This document shows, piece by piece, positions 56,730 through 64,000 of a stretch of 64,000 bases of DNA (position 1 is its first letter; each line of letters begins with the position of its first letter). The notes beneath the pieces were generated by a model. It saw nothing but the letters and a program-made list of their open reading frames with translations, had not been told where the DNA came from and did not search any database. Both the position numbers and the translations under genes were made by a program. The DNA lies in the NCBI RefSeq assembly GCF_014650675.1, contig NZ_BMVK01000018.1:1-64000 (forward strand), written 5' to 3'. The stretch comes from Streptomyces anulatus. GTDB lineage: Bacteria; Actinomycetota; Actinomycetes; Streptomycetales; Streptomycetaceae.

Positions 56730-57937
56730 CGCTGACCGTCGAGAAGTCCTTCGACTGGGACACCTTCACCGAGCGGTTCTGGGACCGGCGGCCCGTGCTC
56801 TACAAGGCCGTCGACGCCGTGCCGTTCGCCGAGTCCGAGGTGTTCCGGGCCGCCGTGCTCGGCAGCCGCCCGCCCCACCCGCTCGCCGTACCGGGCAACC
56901 TCCAGTTCCTCGTACGGCGCAGGCAGCAGACCCGGCCCCACGATTATCTGCCCGAACCGTCCGACGGATCGTTCGACGGCTACGAACAGCGCATGGCCGA
57001 CCGGCTGGGCGAACAGCGCTACGCCCTCGTCGTCCACCGCTTCCACTCCTTCTCCCACCCGCTGTGGGACCGCGCGCAACGGTTCTACGCCGGGCTGTGG
57101 GAGCGGGTCGGCCAGCCCACGCACAGCGCGGGCTCCACGATGTTCCACGGCTCCTACGAGCACAGCCCGGTCGGCGTGCACCAGGACCGCTTCGCCACCT
57201 TCATGTTCTGCGTACGCGGCACGAAGCGGATGCGGTTCTGGGCCGAGCGGCCGTGGACGGATCCGGTGCACACGGTGCTGGACTACGAGCCCTACCTGGC
57301 CTCCTCGTTCGTCGCCGAGGTCGAACCGGGCGACCTGCTCTACTGGCCCTCGCGCTACTACCACGTGGGGGAGAGTGCCGGGGACGCCCCGGCGACCAGC
57401 GTCAACGTGGGCATACCGCGCCGCGAGCACCGGCCCTACTACGAGATCAAGGACCTGTTCCGGGGCGCCCGGCCCGCCACGTCCGCCCCGCTGTTCACCC
57501 CGGACGCCGCGCCGGGCGGCCGCCTCGCCGCCGAGCTGCCCACGGCCCTCGCCGACGCGGTGGACGCCTTCGCGGCCGGCCTGGACGAGGACCGGTTCGC
57601 CGACCGGGCCACCGAGCTCGCTCTGCGGGTAAGGACGGCGGGCGGCTTCTGGCCGACCGAACCGCCCGCCGAGCCACGCCCCCTGGACGACGACACGCTC
57701 GTACGCGGCTGCGCCCCGCTGCTGCCCGCACCCGGCGAGGCCCCGCGCCGCTGGGCCACGGGCGGCCATGTCACCTCCGGCGCGACCAGCGCCGAAGCCC
57801 TCGCGGTGCTGCGCCGGCTGGACGCCGGGGAGGCGGTACGGGTCGGCGAACTGCCCGAGCCCGGCCGAGCCGAGGTCCGCCGCCTGCTGGAGGAACTGGA
57901 GAGCTTCCGTGCCGTCATCCGCGTCGACGCCCACTGA
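56726..57937 (+). CDS. JmjC/cupin-4-like oxygenase 2, intact HxD...H site
   Basis: The 403-residue protein has the same N-terminus (SFDWDTFTERFWDRRP) and a complete metal site: His152-Gln-Asp154 in GVHQDRFATFMF and His213 in LYWPSRYYHVGES. It resembles ribosomal oxygenases and other JmjC hydroxylases that use Fe(II) and 2-oxoglutarate. In this locus it is likely to hydroxylate a residue of the precursor peptide, but this is inference from neighbours. Overlaps the first cupin gene by ATGA and the LanC gene by 29 bp. Confidence 0.8.
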   Translation: MTLTVEKSFDWDTFTERFWDRRPVLYKAVDAVPFAESEVFRAAVLGSRPPHPLAVPGNLQFLVRRRQQTRPHDYLPEPSDGSFDGYEQRMADRLGEQRYALVVHRFHSFSHPLWDRAQRFYAGLWERVGQPTHSAGSTMFHGSYEHSPVGVHQDRFATFMFCVRGTKRMRFWAERPWTDPVHTVLDYEPYLASSFVAEVEPGDLLYWPSRYYHVGESAGDAPATSVNVGIPRREHRPYYEIKDLFRGARPATSAPLFTPDAAPGGRLAAELPTALADAVDAFAAGLDEDRFADRATELALRVRTAGGFWPTEPPAEPRPLDDDTLVRGCAPLLPAPGEAPRRWATGGHVTSGATSAEALAVLRRLDAGEAVRVGELPEPGRAEVRRLLEELESFRAVIRVDAH

Positions 57938-59357
57938 CCGCACGCACCGCGAGCAGGCCGGCCCTGAGACCGCCGCCTGGAACAACCATGAGCCGGTGGG
58001 CAGCGAGGCAGCCTCCGGGAACGACCGCGAGCCGGCGCACCGGGCGGCCGCCGCCCGGGTCGTCGCCGAGGTCGCGGACCGGCTGGCCGACCCCGAGCGG
58101 GTGGCCCGGATCGCGGGTGTGCCGGACAACCTCATGCACTACCCGGGCGACCCCCAACCCGTGTGGGACCCGCTCCAGCTCTCCGACGGACACCCCGGAG
58201 TCGCCCTGCTGTTCGCCGAGTTGGCCGTCACCGACCCGGCCCTGCGCCACCGGGCCCACGCACACCTGTCCGCAGGGCTCGCGGCCGGGATCAGGCCGGT
58301 GCCCCAGTCGCTGTTCGGCGGCATGGTGGCGCTCGCGTACGCCGGGCACACGACGGCCGTCGGCTCCGGCGGATACACCGCGATGCTCGCCGGACTGGAC
58401 CGGCACATCCTCGACCGGGTCCGCACCCGCGCCCGCGCCGACCTGGAGCGGACCCGCGCCGGGGATCCCGCCGGAGCGTGGAGCCGCTACGACGTCCTCG
58501 CCGGAACCGCCGGGATCGGCCGCTACCTGCTGGCCCGCCACCTGGCGGCGGACGGGCAGGAGGCGCGGCAGGCGGCCGGGGCCGCGCTGACCGAGGTGCT
58601 CACCTCCCTCGTGGCCGCGGCCACCGCCGACGACATCACCCGCCACGGCTCCCGGCTGCCCGCGTGGTGGGTCACCGACGGGCTGGACCACGGGCTCCCC
58701 GAGCACGTCAACCTCGGCCTCGCCCACGGTGTCCCCGGCCCGCTGGCCCTCCTCGCCCTCGCCTGGCGGACCGGGGTCCGGGTGGACCGCCAGGACGAGG
58801 CCGTCGAACGGATCATGGCGCTGCTGACCCGCCTGCGCACCCGTGACGAGGCGGGCCCGCGCTGGCCGCACCTGATGTCGCGGGAGCGCATCGAGAAGGG
58901 GGAGCCGCCGGAGCGCGGACGGGACTCCTGGTGCTACGGAGCGGCCGGCGCGGCCCGCGCCGTCCACCTCGCCGGAACCGCCCTGGACCGGCCGGACTGG
59001 CGCGCCGAAGCGGAGGCGGCGCTGCGCGGGACGCTGGCGGTGGCGGGCGACGCGTCGATCCGTGACTCCGCGCTGTGCCACGGCTGGGCCGGCCTCCTGC
59101 AGATCGTGCTGCGCACCGCCGAGGACACCGACGACCCGGAACTCCACGCAACCGCCGACCGCTTGGCGGCCCACGTGCTCGACGGATTCGACCCCGGGGC
59201 GCCGTTCGGCTTCCGCTACGCCCACGCGCTCGCGCGGCGCCCACTGGACCGCCCCGGCTTCCTGGAGGGGGCGGCGGGCATCGCCCTGGCCCTGCACACG
59301 TACGCCACCGGCCGTGCGCCGGTCACCTCCTGGGACAGCGCCCTGATGCTGAGCTGA
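57909..59357 (+). CDS. Stand-alone LanC-like lanthipeptide cyclase
   Basis: The 482-residue protein has the alpha/alpha-barrel repeats of LanC (GHPGVALLFAEL, LAGTAGIGRYLL, GLAHGVPGPLALL, GFLEGAAGIAL) and a full zinc site: Cys342 in W-C-Y-G and Cys390-His391 in L-C-H-G-W. His273 in LAHG corresponds to the acid/base His of NisC. It should form thioether rings by adding precursor Cys to dehydrated residues. GTG 57909 with GGAGAG six nt upstream overlaps the JmjC gene by 29 bp. With the dehydratase of 52969 it acts as a split LanM. Confidence 0.87.
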   Translation: MPSSASTPTDRTHREQAGPETAAWNNHEPVGSEAASGNDREPAHRAAAARVVAEVADRLADPERVARIAGVPDNLMHYPGDPQPVWDPLQLSDGHPGVALLFAELAVTDPALRHRAHAHLSAGLAAGIRPVPQSLFGGMVALAYAGHTTAVGSGGYTAMLAGLDRHILDRVRTRARADLERTRAGDPAGAWSRYDVLAGTAGIGRYLLARHLAADGQEARQAAGAALTEVLTSLVAAATADDITRHGSRLPAWWVTDGLDHGLPEHVNLGLAHGVPGPLALLALAWRTGVRVDRQDEAVERIMALLTRLRTRDEAGPRWPHLMSRERIEKGEPPERGRDSWCYGAAGAARAVHLAGTALDRPDWRAEAEAALRGTLAVAGDASIRDSALCHGWAGLLQIVLRTAEDTDDPELHATADRLAAHVLDGFDPGAPFGFRYAHALARRPLDRPGFLEGAAGIALALHTYATGRAPVTSWDSALMLS

Positions 59358-59422
59358 GCGCGGTCGTACACCGGTGCGATAGTGGGGGCGAACCCGTCAG
59401 GCCCCGACCGGAGGAATCGCCC

Positions 59423-60376
59423 GTGCACTACGAACTCGCCGACCGGCTGGTCATCGGGATCGCGTCCAGCGCGCTCTTCGACCTGACCGAATCGGACGCC
59501 GTCTTCCGGGAACAGGGCGAGGAGAGCTACCGCGCCCACCAGGAGCGGCACGTGGGCGACCGGCTCCGTCCGGGGAGCGCGTTCCCCTTCATCCGGCGCC
59601 TGTTGTCGCTGAACGACCTGGGCGAGGTGAACGACCCGTTGGTCGAGGTCATCGTCCTGTCCCGGAACGACCCCGACACCGGGCTGCGGGTCATGCGCTC
59701 CATAGAGAGCCACGGCCTGCCCATCAGCAGGGCCATCTTCATGCAGGGCCGCTCGCCCCACCGGTTCATGCCCGCCCTCAACATGTCCCTGTTCCTGTCG
59801 GCGAACGAGGGGGACGTCCGGGAGGCGGTCGCCGCCGGACTGCCCGCCGGGCACGTCCTGGGCGCCCCCTACGAGGACGACGTCGACGACCACGATCTGC
59901 GGATCTCCTTCGACTTCGACGGGGTCCTGGCCACGGACGCGTCGGAGCAGGTGTTCCAGGAGGGCGGGATCGAGAAGTTCCGCGCCCACGAGGTCACCAA
60001 CGCCGGGATTCCGCACGACGCCGGGCCGCTGAGGGACTTCCTGGCGAACGTGAACCGGATCCAGCAGCGGGAGGAGCAGGAGTGCCGGAAGAACCCCGAC
60101 TACCGGATCCGCCTGCACGTCTCCATCGTCACGGCGCGCAACGCACCCGCGCACGAGCGGGCGGTGCAGAGCCTCAAGGGGTGGGGTGTGACCGTCAATG
60201 ACGCGTTCTTCCTCGGCGGCATCGACAAGGGCCGGATCATGAAGATCCTGAAGCCGCACATCTTCTTCGACGACCAGCAGGGGCACCTGGAGAGCACCTC
60301 GCGGACCACCCCGAGCGTCCACGTTCCGTTCGGGAAGCTCAACGAGCCGGTGGAGCCCGCGGGCCCGGACGCCTGA
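59423..60376 (+). CDS. 5'-nucleotidase (PF06189-like)
   Basis: The 317-residue protein belongs to the cytosolic 5'-nucleotidase family: LVIGIASSALFDL start, VEVIVLSRNDPDTGLRV, and the second motif RISFDFDGVLATDASE. The family dephosphorylates nucleoside monophosphates. Start GTG 59423 has GGAGG upstream. It follows LanC by 65 nt; no functional link to the peptide locus is seen. Confidence 0.85.
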   Translation: MHYELADRLVIGIASSALFDLTESDAVFREQGEESYRAHQERHVGDRLRPGSAFPFIRRLLSLNDLGEVNDPLVEVIVLSRNDPDTGLRVMRSIESHGLPISRAIFMQGRSPHRFMPALNMSLFLSANEGDVREAVAAGLPAGHVLGAPYEDDVDDHDLRISFDFDGVLATDASEQVFQEGGIEKFRAHEVTNAGIPHDAGPLRDFLANVNRIQQREEQECRKNPDYRIRLHVSIVTARNAPAHERAVQSLKGWGVTVNDAFFLGGIDKGRIMKILKPHIFFDDQQGHLESTSRTTPSVHVPFGKLNEPVEPAGPDA

Positions 60377-60524
60377 CGCCGCGCGCGGCGGTCTGCACGA
60401 GATCGCCGGCGGGTGCCCCGCCCCCGCTGCGTGCCGCCGGGCGGCGAGGTACGGTCACCATCAGGGCCCCGGCCAGTGGGAATTCGGTCAACGGCCTTGT
60501 ACGGACAGTGAGTAGAGGAGAGAC

Positions 60525-61310
60525 ATGAGCGTCGACAACGACGATTTCCGCCGCCGGATCCGGTCCGACATTCCCCACTCCGCGCGCGTCTGGAACGCAT
60601 GGCTGGGCGGCAAGGACCACTACCCGGTGGACCGGGAGCTGGCCGACGTGGTGAGCGCGGCCTACCCGCAGATGGTCGACATCGCCCGTGCCTCACGCGC
60701 CTTCCAGATCCGTGCGATCCACTACCTGGCCTCGGCAGGGGTACGCCAGTTCCTGGACGTCGGGACCGGGCTTCCGGTGGCGAACAGCACGCACGAGGTG
60801 GCGCAGAGCATCGCGCCCGCGTCGCGGATCGTCTACGTGGACAACGACCCGATCGTCCTCGCCCACGCCGAGGCGCTCCTGACCAGCGCCCCGGAGGGCC
60901 GCACGGCCTACGTGGACGCCGATCTGTCCGATGCGGACGCGGTCGTGGACGAGGCGGCCAAGACGCTCGACCTGTCCGAACCCGTCGCCGTTCTCCTGCT
61001 CTCGACCCTCGGTCACCTCGTTCCGGCCGAGGGCATCGACGTCGTCCAGCGGTACCTCGCCCGGATGCCCTCGGGGAGCTATCTGGTGCTCTGCGACACG
61101 GTGACGACGCCTCAGACGCTGGCCGCCCAGGAGGCGTACGCGTCGGGCGACAACCCGCCCTACCTCGTCCGGAAGCCGGAGGAGATCACCGACTGCGCCA
61201 AGGGTATGGAGCTGGTCGAGCCGGGATTCGTCTCGATCGACCGCTGGCGGCCCGAGGAGGACGACGCGGTGCCGGTCGACCAGTGGGGGCTCGTCGCGCG
61301 CAAGCCGTAA
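60525..61310 (+). CDS. SAM-dependent methyltransferase (PF04672 type)
   Basis: The 261-residue protein matches the DUF574/Methyltransf_19 group, very abundant in Streptomyces: IPHSARVWNAWLGGKDHYPVDRELA start, SAM motif FLDVGTGLPVANSTHEVAQ, and IVYVDNDPIVLAHAEALL. Substrates of the family are unknown. A perfect 15-bp hairpin follows the stop. Confidence 0.85.
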   Translation: MSVDNDDFRRRIRSDIPHSARVWNAWLGGKDHYPVDRELADVVSAAYPQMVDIARASRAFQIRAIHYLASAGVRQFLDVGTGLPVANSTHEVAQSIAPASRIVYVDNDPIVLAHAEALLTSAPEGRTAYVDADLSDADAVVDEAAKTLDLSEPVAVLLLSTLGHLVPAEGIDVVQRYLARMPSGSYLVLCDTVTTPQTLAAQEAYASGDNPPYLVRKPEEITDCAKGMELVEPGFVSIDRWRPEEDDAVPVDQWGLVARKP

Positions 61311-61319
61311 CGGCTTCGA

Positions 61320-61356
61320 GGGACGCCGGGCGCTCGTGTGAAGCGCCCGGCGTCCC
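61320..61356. terminator. Strong bidirectional terminator
   Basis: GGGACGCCGGGCGCT (61320-61334) and its perfect complement (61342-61356) form a 15-bp stem with a 7-nt loop between the methyltransferase gene and the convergent SulP gene. Confidence 0.85.
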
Positions 61357-61391
61357 GTGCCGTTGTCCGGGTCTGCTGTCCCGGTCCCCGG

Positions 61392-62861
61392 CTACCGGCG
61401 GATCGTCACCGGCTCGATCTCCGCGTTGTTGTGCCGCCGCGCCCAGTTCTCCAGGGCGACCCGGCAGGCGTGGTCGAGGTGGCGCAGGCCGGTCAGGTCC
61501 AGCTCTATCGGCTGGTCCTGCGGGAGCTCCTCCAACTGCTCCAGGATGCGGGGCAGTCGCAGGAAGGTGGCGTTCCCGGTGAGGGTCACCACGACCCGGC
61601 CGCCGGTGAGCCGGCGGGTGGTGAGCTGGACGTGCGAGGTCTCCCAGGCCGACTTGACCACCGCCAGCAGCAGTCCGAGCACGACCCCCTCGAAGAGGTT
61701 GGTCACCACGATGGCGATCGCGGTGACCGCCAGCAGCACGGCCTCCCCGCGGTGTTCGCGCCACAGCGGGCCGAACTCCTTGGTGGGCACCAGCTTGCAC
61801 CCGGCATGGACGAGGATCCCGGCCAGCGCGGCCAGCGGGATGATCCCGACGGCGGCGGGCAGCAGCGCGGCGAAGAGCAGCAGCCACACACCGTGGGCGA
61901 TCCGGGAGAGCGCGGTGGTCGCCCCTGCCTGGACGTTGGCGGTGCTGCGGACGACGACCGCGGCCATCGGGAGCGCTCCGAGTGCCCCGCAGAGGGTGTT
62001 GCCGAACCCCTGGGCCACCAACTCCTTGTCGTAGCGGGTGCGGGGCCCGTCCTGCATCCGGTCGACGGCCGCCGCGCTGAACAGACTCTCTGCCGAGGCG
62101 ACGAGGGCGATGGCCACGACGGTGCCGATGACCGTCACATCGGCGAGCCGGGCGAAATCCGCCCCGCCAGGCGGATCGATCGCGTGCAGCAGCCCGTTCA
62201 CATCGGCCACCGCCGGCCGCAGCCCGGCCAGGGAGGCGACGGCGGTGACCAGGACGACCGCGACGAGAGGTGCCGGGACGAGGCGTACTCTGGCCGGGAG
62301 CTTCGGCCACACCAGCAGCACGGCGACCGTTCCGGCGCCCAGGCCGAACGCGGTCATCGCCTCGTGGTTCGTGACGATCTCGACGGCGAGACCCGGGAGT
62401 CCGGCCAGCGTGCCGAGACCGCTGCCCGGCTGTTCGGTGTCGGCCATGGCGTACACCTGGCCGAGCACGATGATCAGGCCGATGCCGGCGAGCATGCCCT
62501 GCACCACGGAGACGGAGATGGCGCGGAACCAGCGGCCGAAGCGCGCCAGGCCCAGCACCACCTGGAGCAGTCCGGCGGCCAGCACGATCGGGCCGAGCGT
62601 GCCGAGGCCGAATTCCGTGATCGCCTCGTAGACGAGCACGGCGAGTCCGGCGGTCGGACCGCTGACCTGGAGCCTGCTGCCAGGCAGGAAGCCGACGACC
62701 AGCCCGCCGACGATGCCGGTGACCAGCCCCAGCTCCGCCGGTACTCCGGAGGCGACGGCGACGCCGACGCACATCGGCAGCGCGACCAGGAAGACGACGA
62801 GTGACGCCATCAGGTCACGCCGTACGACGTGGGGGTTCTTGAGTTCCTTCGCGGAAATCAC
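61392..62861 (-). CDS. SulP family anion transporter, copy 2
   Basis: The 489-residue protein has the same plan as the first copy: about ten helices, SGPTAGLAVLVYEAI, the segment ALGALPMAAVVVRSTANVQAGATT, and a C-terminal STAS-like domain (GRVVVTLTGNATFLRLPRILEQLEELP). It begins at GTG 62861, 75 nt after the carbonic anhydrase stop on the same strand, repeating the carbonic anhydrase-SulP order found at 41.6-43.9 kb. Bicarbonate transport is the probable role. Confidence 0.88.
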   Translation of the reverse strand: MISAKELKNPHVVRRDLMASLVVFLVALPMCVGVAVASGVPAELGLVTGIVGGLVVGFLPGSRLQVSGPTAGLAVLVYEAITEFGLGTLGPIVLAAGLLQVVLGLARFGRWFRAISVSVVQGMLAGIGLIIVLGQVYAMADTEQPGSGLGTLAGLPGLAVEIVTNHEAMTAFGLGAGTVAVLLVWPKLPARVRLVPAPLVAVVLVTAVASLAGLRPAVADVNGLLHAIDPPGGADFARLADVTVIGTVVAIALVASAESLFSAAAVDRMQDGPRTRYDKELVAQGFGNTLCGALGALPMAAVVVRSTANVQAGATTALSRIAHGVWLLLFAALLPAAVGIIPLAALAGILVHAGCKLVPTKEFGPLWREHRGEAVLLAVTAIAIVVTNLFEGVVLGLLLAVVKSAWETSHVQLTTRRLTGGRVVVTLTGNATFLRLPRILEQLEELPQDQPIELDLTGLRHLDHACRVALENWARRHNNAEIEPVTIRR

Positions 62862-62936
62862 GGTGGGTTTCCCTTGTGGGTACGGTCGCGCCCGGCCCGA
62901 GGGCCGGGCGCGCGAGCGTGGGGGGAGGGAAAACCG

Positions 62937-63533
62937 TCAAAGGCGGGCGAACTCGGTCCCGCGCTCCGGTCGGTGGACGCTGACGGAGCCGGTGTGCACT
63001 TCGTAGTACCAGGCGTGCAGGCCGAGGGCGCCCTCGGAGAGCCGCTCGCGCACCGCGGGGTAGCCCCGCAGGGTGTCGAGCTGGGCGAGGGCGTGGGCCT
63101 GGATCGCCAGGGGGAGGTCGTCGGGGTCCGCGGCGGGGTCCCTGCCGTCCGTGGAGTGCTCCAGCCAGTGGCGGACGGCGGGCATGGCGGAGAGGTCGTC
63201 GCCGCGGAACACGGCGCCCACGGCGCCGCAGTGCGAGTGCCCGCACACGATGATGTCGCGCACCTGGAGCGCGCGCAGCGCGTACTCGACGGTCGCGGCC
63301 TCGCCCGTGGGGCGGTCCTCCGCCGGATAGGGCGGAACGATGTTGCCCGCGGTGCGGAGTTCGAAGAGCTGCCCCGGGCGGGCGCCGGTGATCAGTGAGG
63401 GGACGACACGCGAATCCGAGCACGTGACGAAGAGTGCTTCGGGGGTCTGGCCGTCCGCGAGACGTTCGAAGTGCTTTGCGTTCGCGGCGACGTGCTCGGT
63501 GAATGTCCGGGCGTGTTCTACGGGGGACTGCAT
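62937..63533 (-). CDS. Beta-class carbonic anhydrase, copy 2
   Basis: The 198-residue enzyme has the zinc motifs VTCSDSRVV and VCGHSHCGAVGA and the segment LRTAGNIVPPYP. Compared with copy 1 it has the same length and ends in a similar HTGSVSVHRPERGTEF segment. The start is ATG 63533. It is the first gene of the operon, with an upstream region that contains a 17-bp inverted repeat. Confidence 0.92.
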   Translation of the reverse strand: MQSPVEHARTFTEHVAANAKHFERLADGQTPEALFVTCSDSRVVPSLITGARPGQLFELRTAGNIVPPYPAEDRPTGEAATVEYALRALQVRDIIVCGHSHCGAVGAVFRGDDLSAMPAVRHWLEHSTDGRDPAADPDDLPLAIQAHALAQLDTLRGYPAVRERLSEGALGLHAWYYEVHTGSVSVHRPERGTEFARL

Positions 63534-63849
63534 GGTGGCCTGCCTCCTGCATCCGGCGGTGCCGGGGAGCGGTGTGGTCGGGTCATATTGACGAATGCGC
63601 TGTTTACTATCGGATGAATGTTCGGAATGGTGAGGGTGCCTCACCTTGCGTTTTGCCGGACGGCGGTCGCTATGAGGCCCACTCCGGTCGCTCCGTACGG
63701 ATACGACTTCAGCTGAGCATATCGACCAGAACTTTGCTATCGCATTACCTTCTCGTGAAGGAACGCAAATGCGCCACCCGTGTCATTCATTCGGCTTGTT
63801 CTTTGTGATAGCCAATGGGCGGGGAGTGTCGCCGGGGGAGGCTGCGCCG
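63534..63849. other. Gene-free region upstream of carbonic anhydrase 2
   Basis: No gene is credible in these 316 bases. The region is distinctly AT-richer than its neighbours (63580-63800) and should hold the promoters of the carbonic anhydrase operon; one inverted repeat is marked separately. Confidence 0.6.
63629..63645. promoter_or_regulatory. 17-bp inverted repeat upstream of carbonic anhydrase 2
   Basis: GGTGAGG-GTG-CCTCACC has perfect 7-bp arms about 95 bp before the start codon. The half-site recalls iron boxes, but the spacing of the arms is wrong for DmdR/IdeR. Confidence 0.45.
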
Positions 63850-64000
63850 TCAGTGGCGGCGGCCGTGCAGGAAGAGGTGCGGCTCGGGTGCGCCGGCCGG
63901 ATGATCCGGGGTGAACAGCGCGCTGTGCTCCCACTCCACGACGACCCCCGCCCGCGTGATCAGGGCGGTGAACTCCTCCGCGCCGAAGCTGGAGACCCGG
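63850..64000 (-). CDS. C-terminal end of a probable SAM-dependent methyltransferase (partial)
   Basis: The last 49 or so codons of a minus-strand gene end at TGA 63850-63852. The text FGAEEFTALITRAGVVVEWE...PEPHLFLHGRR is like the C-terminal strand pair of class I methyltransferases. The rest lies beyond the window, so the call is tentative. Confidence 0.5.
   Translation of the reverse strand, partial: RVSSFGAEEFTALITRAGVVVEWEHSALFTPDHPAGAPEPHLFLHGRRH

Noticed and set aside
63629..63645. Iron box (DmdR/IdeR) upstream of carbonic anhydrase 2
   Set aside because: The half-sites GGTGAG and CTCACC are separated by five bases; iron boxes need a single central base.

Overview
The window is about 70% GC with strong codon bias, and its regulators (LacI, ROK, DeoR, TetR, CGNR, NarL- and OmpR-type two-component pairs), mycothiol- and F420-type proteins and secreted enzymes all point to a Streptomyces chromosome. 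The assignment rests on gene content and protein style; no ribosomal or marker gene is present. No tRNA, rRNA, CRISPR array or complete insertion sequence was seen.

Layout. 0.1-9.9 kb: a DUF6986 aldolase-like protein, a secreted NHL propeller, a CGNR regulator divergent from an alpha/beta hydrolase, a LacI regulator divergent from a ROK sugar kinase over a clear operator, a TmrB-like kinase fused to a NUDIX domain, a metallo-beta-lactamase-fold hydrolase and an M20 peptidase. 10-19 kb: a geranylgeranyl-reductase-type flavoprotein, an F420-type reductase divergent from a TetR/WHG regulator over two matching palindromes, a NarL-type two-component pair, small membrane proteins, and an MFS transporter divergent from a ROK repressor. 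19-34 kb: housekeeping and conserved hypothetical genes, including a cysteine synthase/desulfhydrase-type PLP enzyme, an SDR-DUF2867 protein, a sigma-like membrane protein, a DeoR regulator, a membrane lipase-like protein, a beta-helix/AAA+ fusion and a MOSC pseudogene.

34.9-38.4 kb (minus strand) is a compact, unfamiliar four-gene operon. A 51-residue precursor-like peptide carries three copies of a K-x-G-C-I-S unit. It is followed by an adenylate-forming CapK/PaaK-like enzyme, a small GRDP-like protein and an MFS exporter, under one canonical promoter. No known RiPP-modifying enzyme is present. A membrane protein plus OmpR-type two-component system is transcribed away from it.

41-52.5 kb: a carbonic anhydrase-SulP pair (a second copy lies at 61.4-63.5 kb), a CTAG-flanked MITE-like element at the SulP stop codon, a TerD-like protein, an HpnB-like glycosyltransferase, a racemase, apolipoprotein N-acyltransferase, a NUDIX hydrolase and a secreted neutral ceramidase.

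52.7-59.4 kb is a second RiPP locus. It has a 55-residue Cys/Thr-rich lanthipeptide-like precursor, a stand-alone LanM-type dehydratase fused to DUF6624 (no cyclase domain), two JmjC/cupin proteins (one with a degenerate metal site) and a separate zinc-intact LanC cyclase, all overlapping or tightly spaced. No protease or transporter is adjacent. These two peptide loci are the most likely places for undescribed chemistry. The window ends with a 5'-nucleotidase, a SAM methyltransferase, the second SulP/carbonic anhydrase pair and the C-terminal end of a probable methyltransferase.
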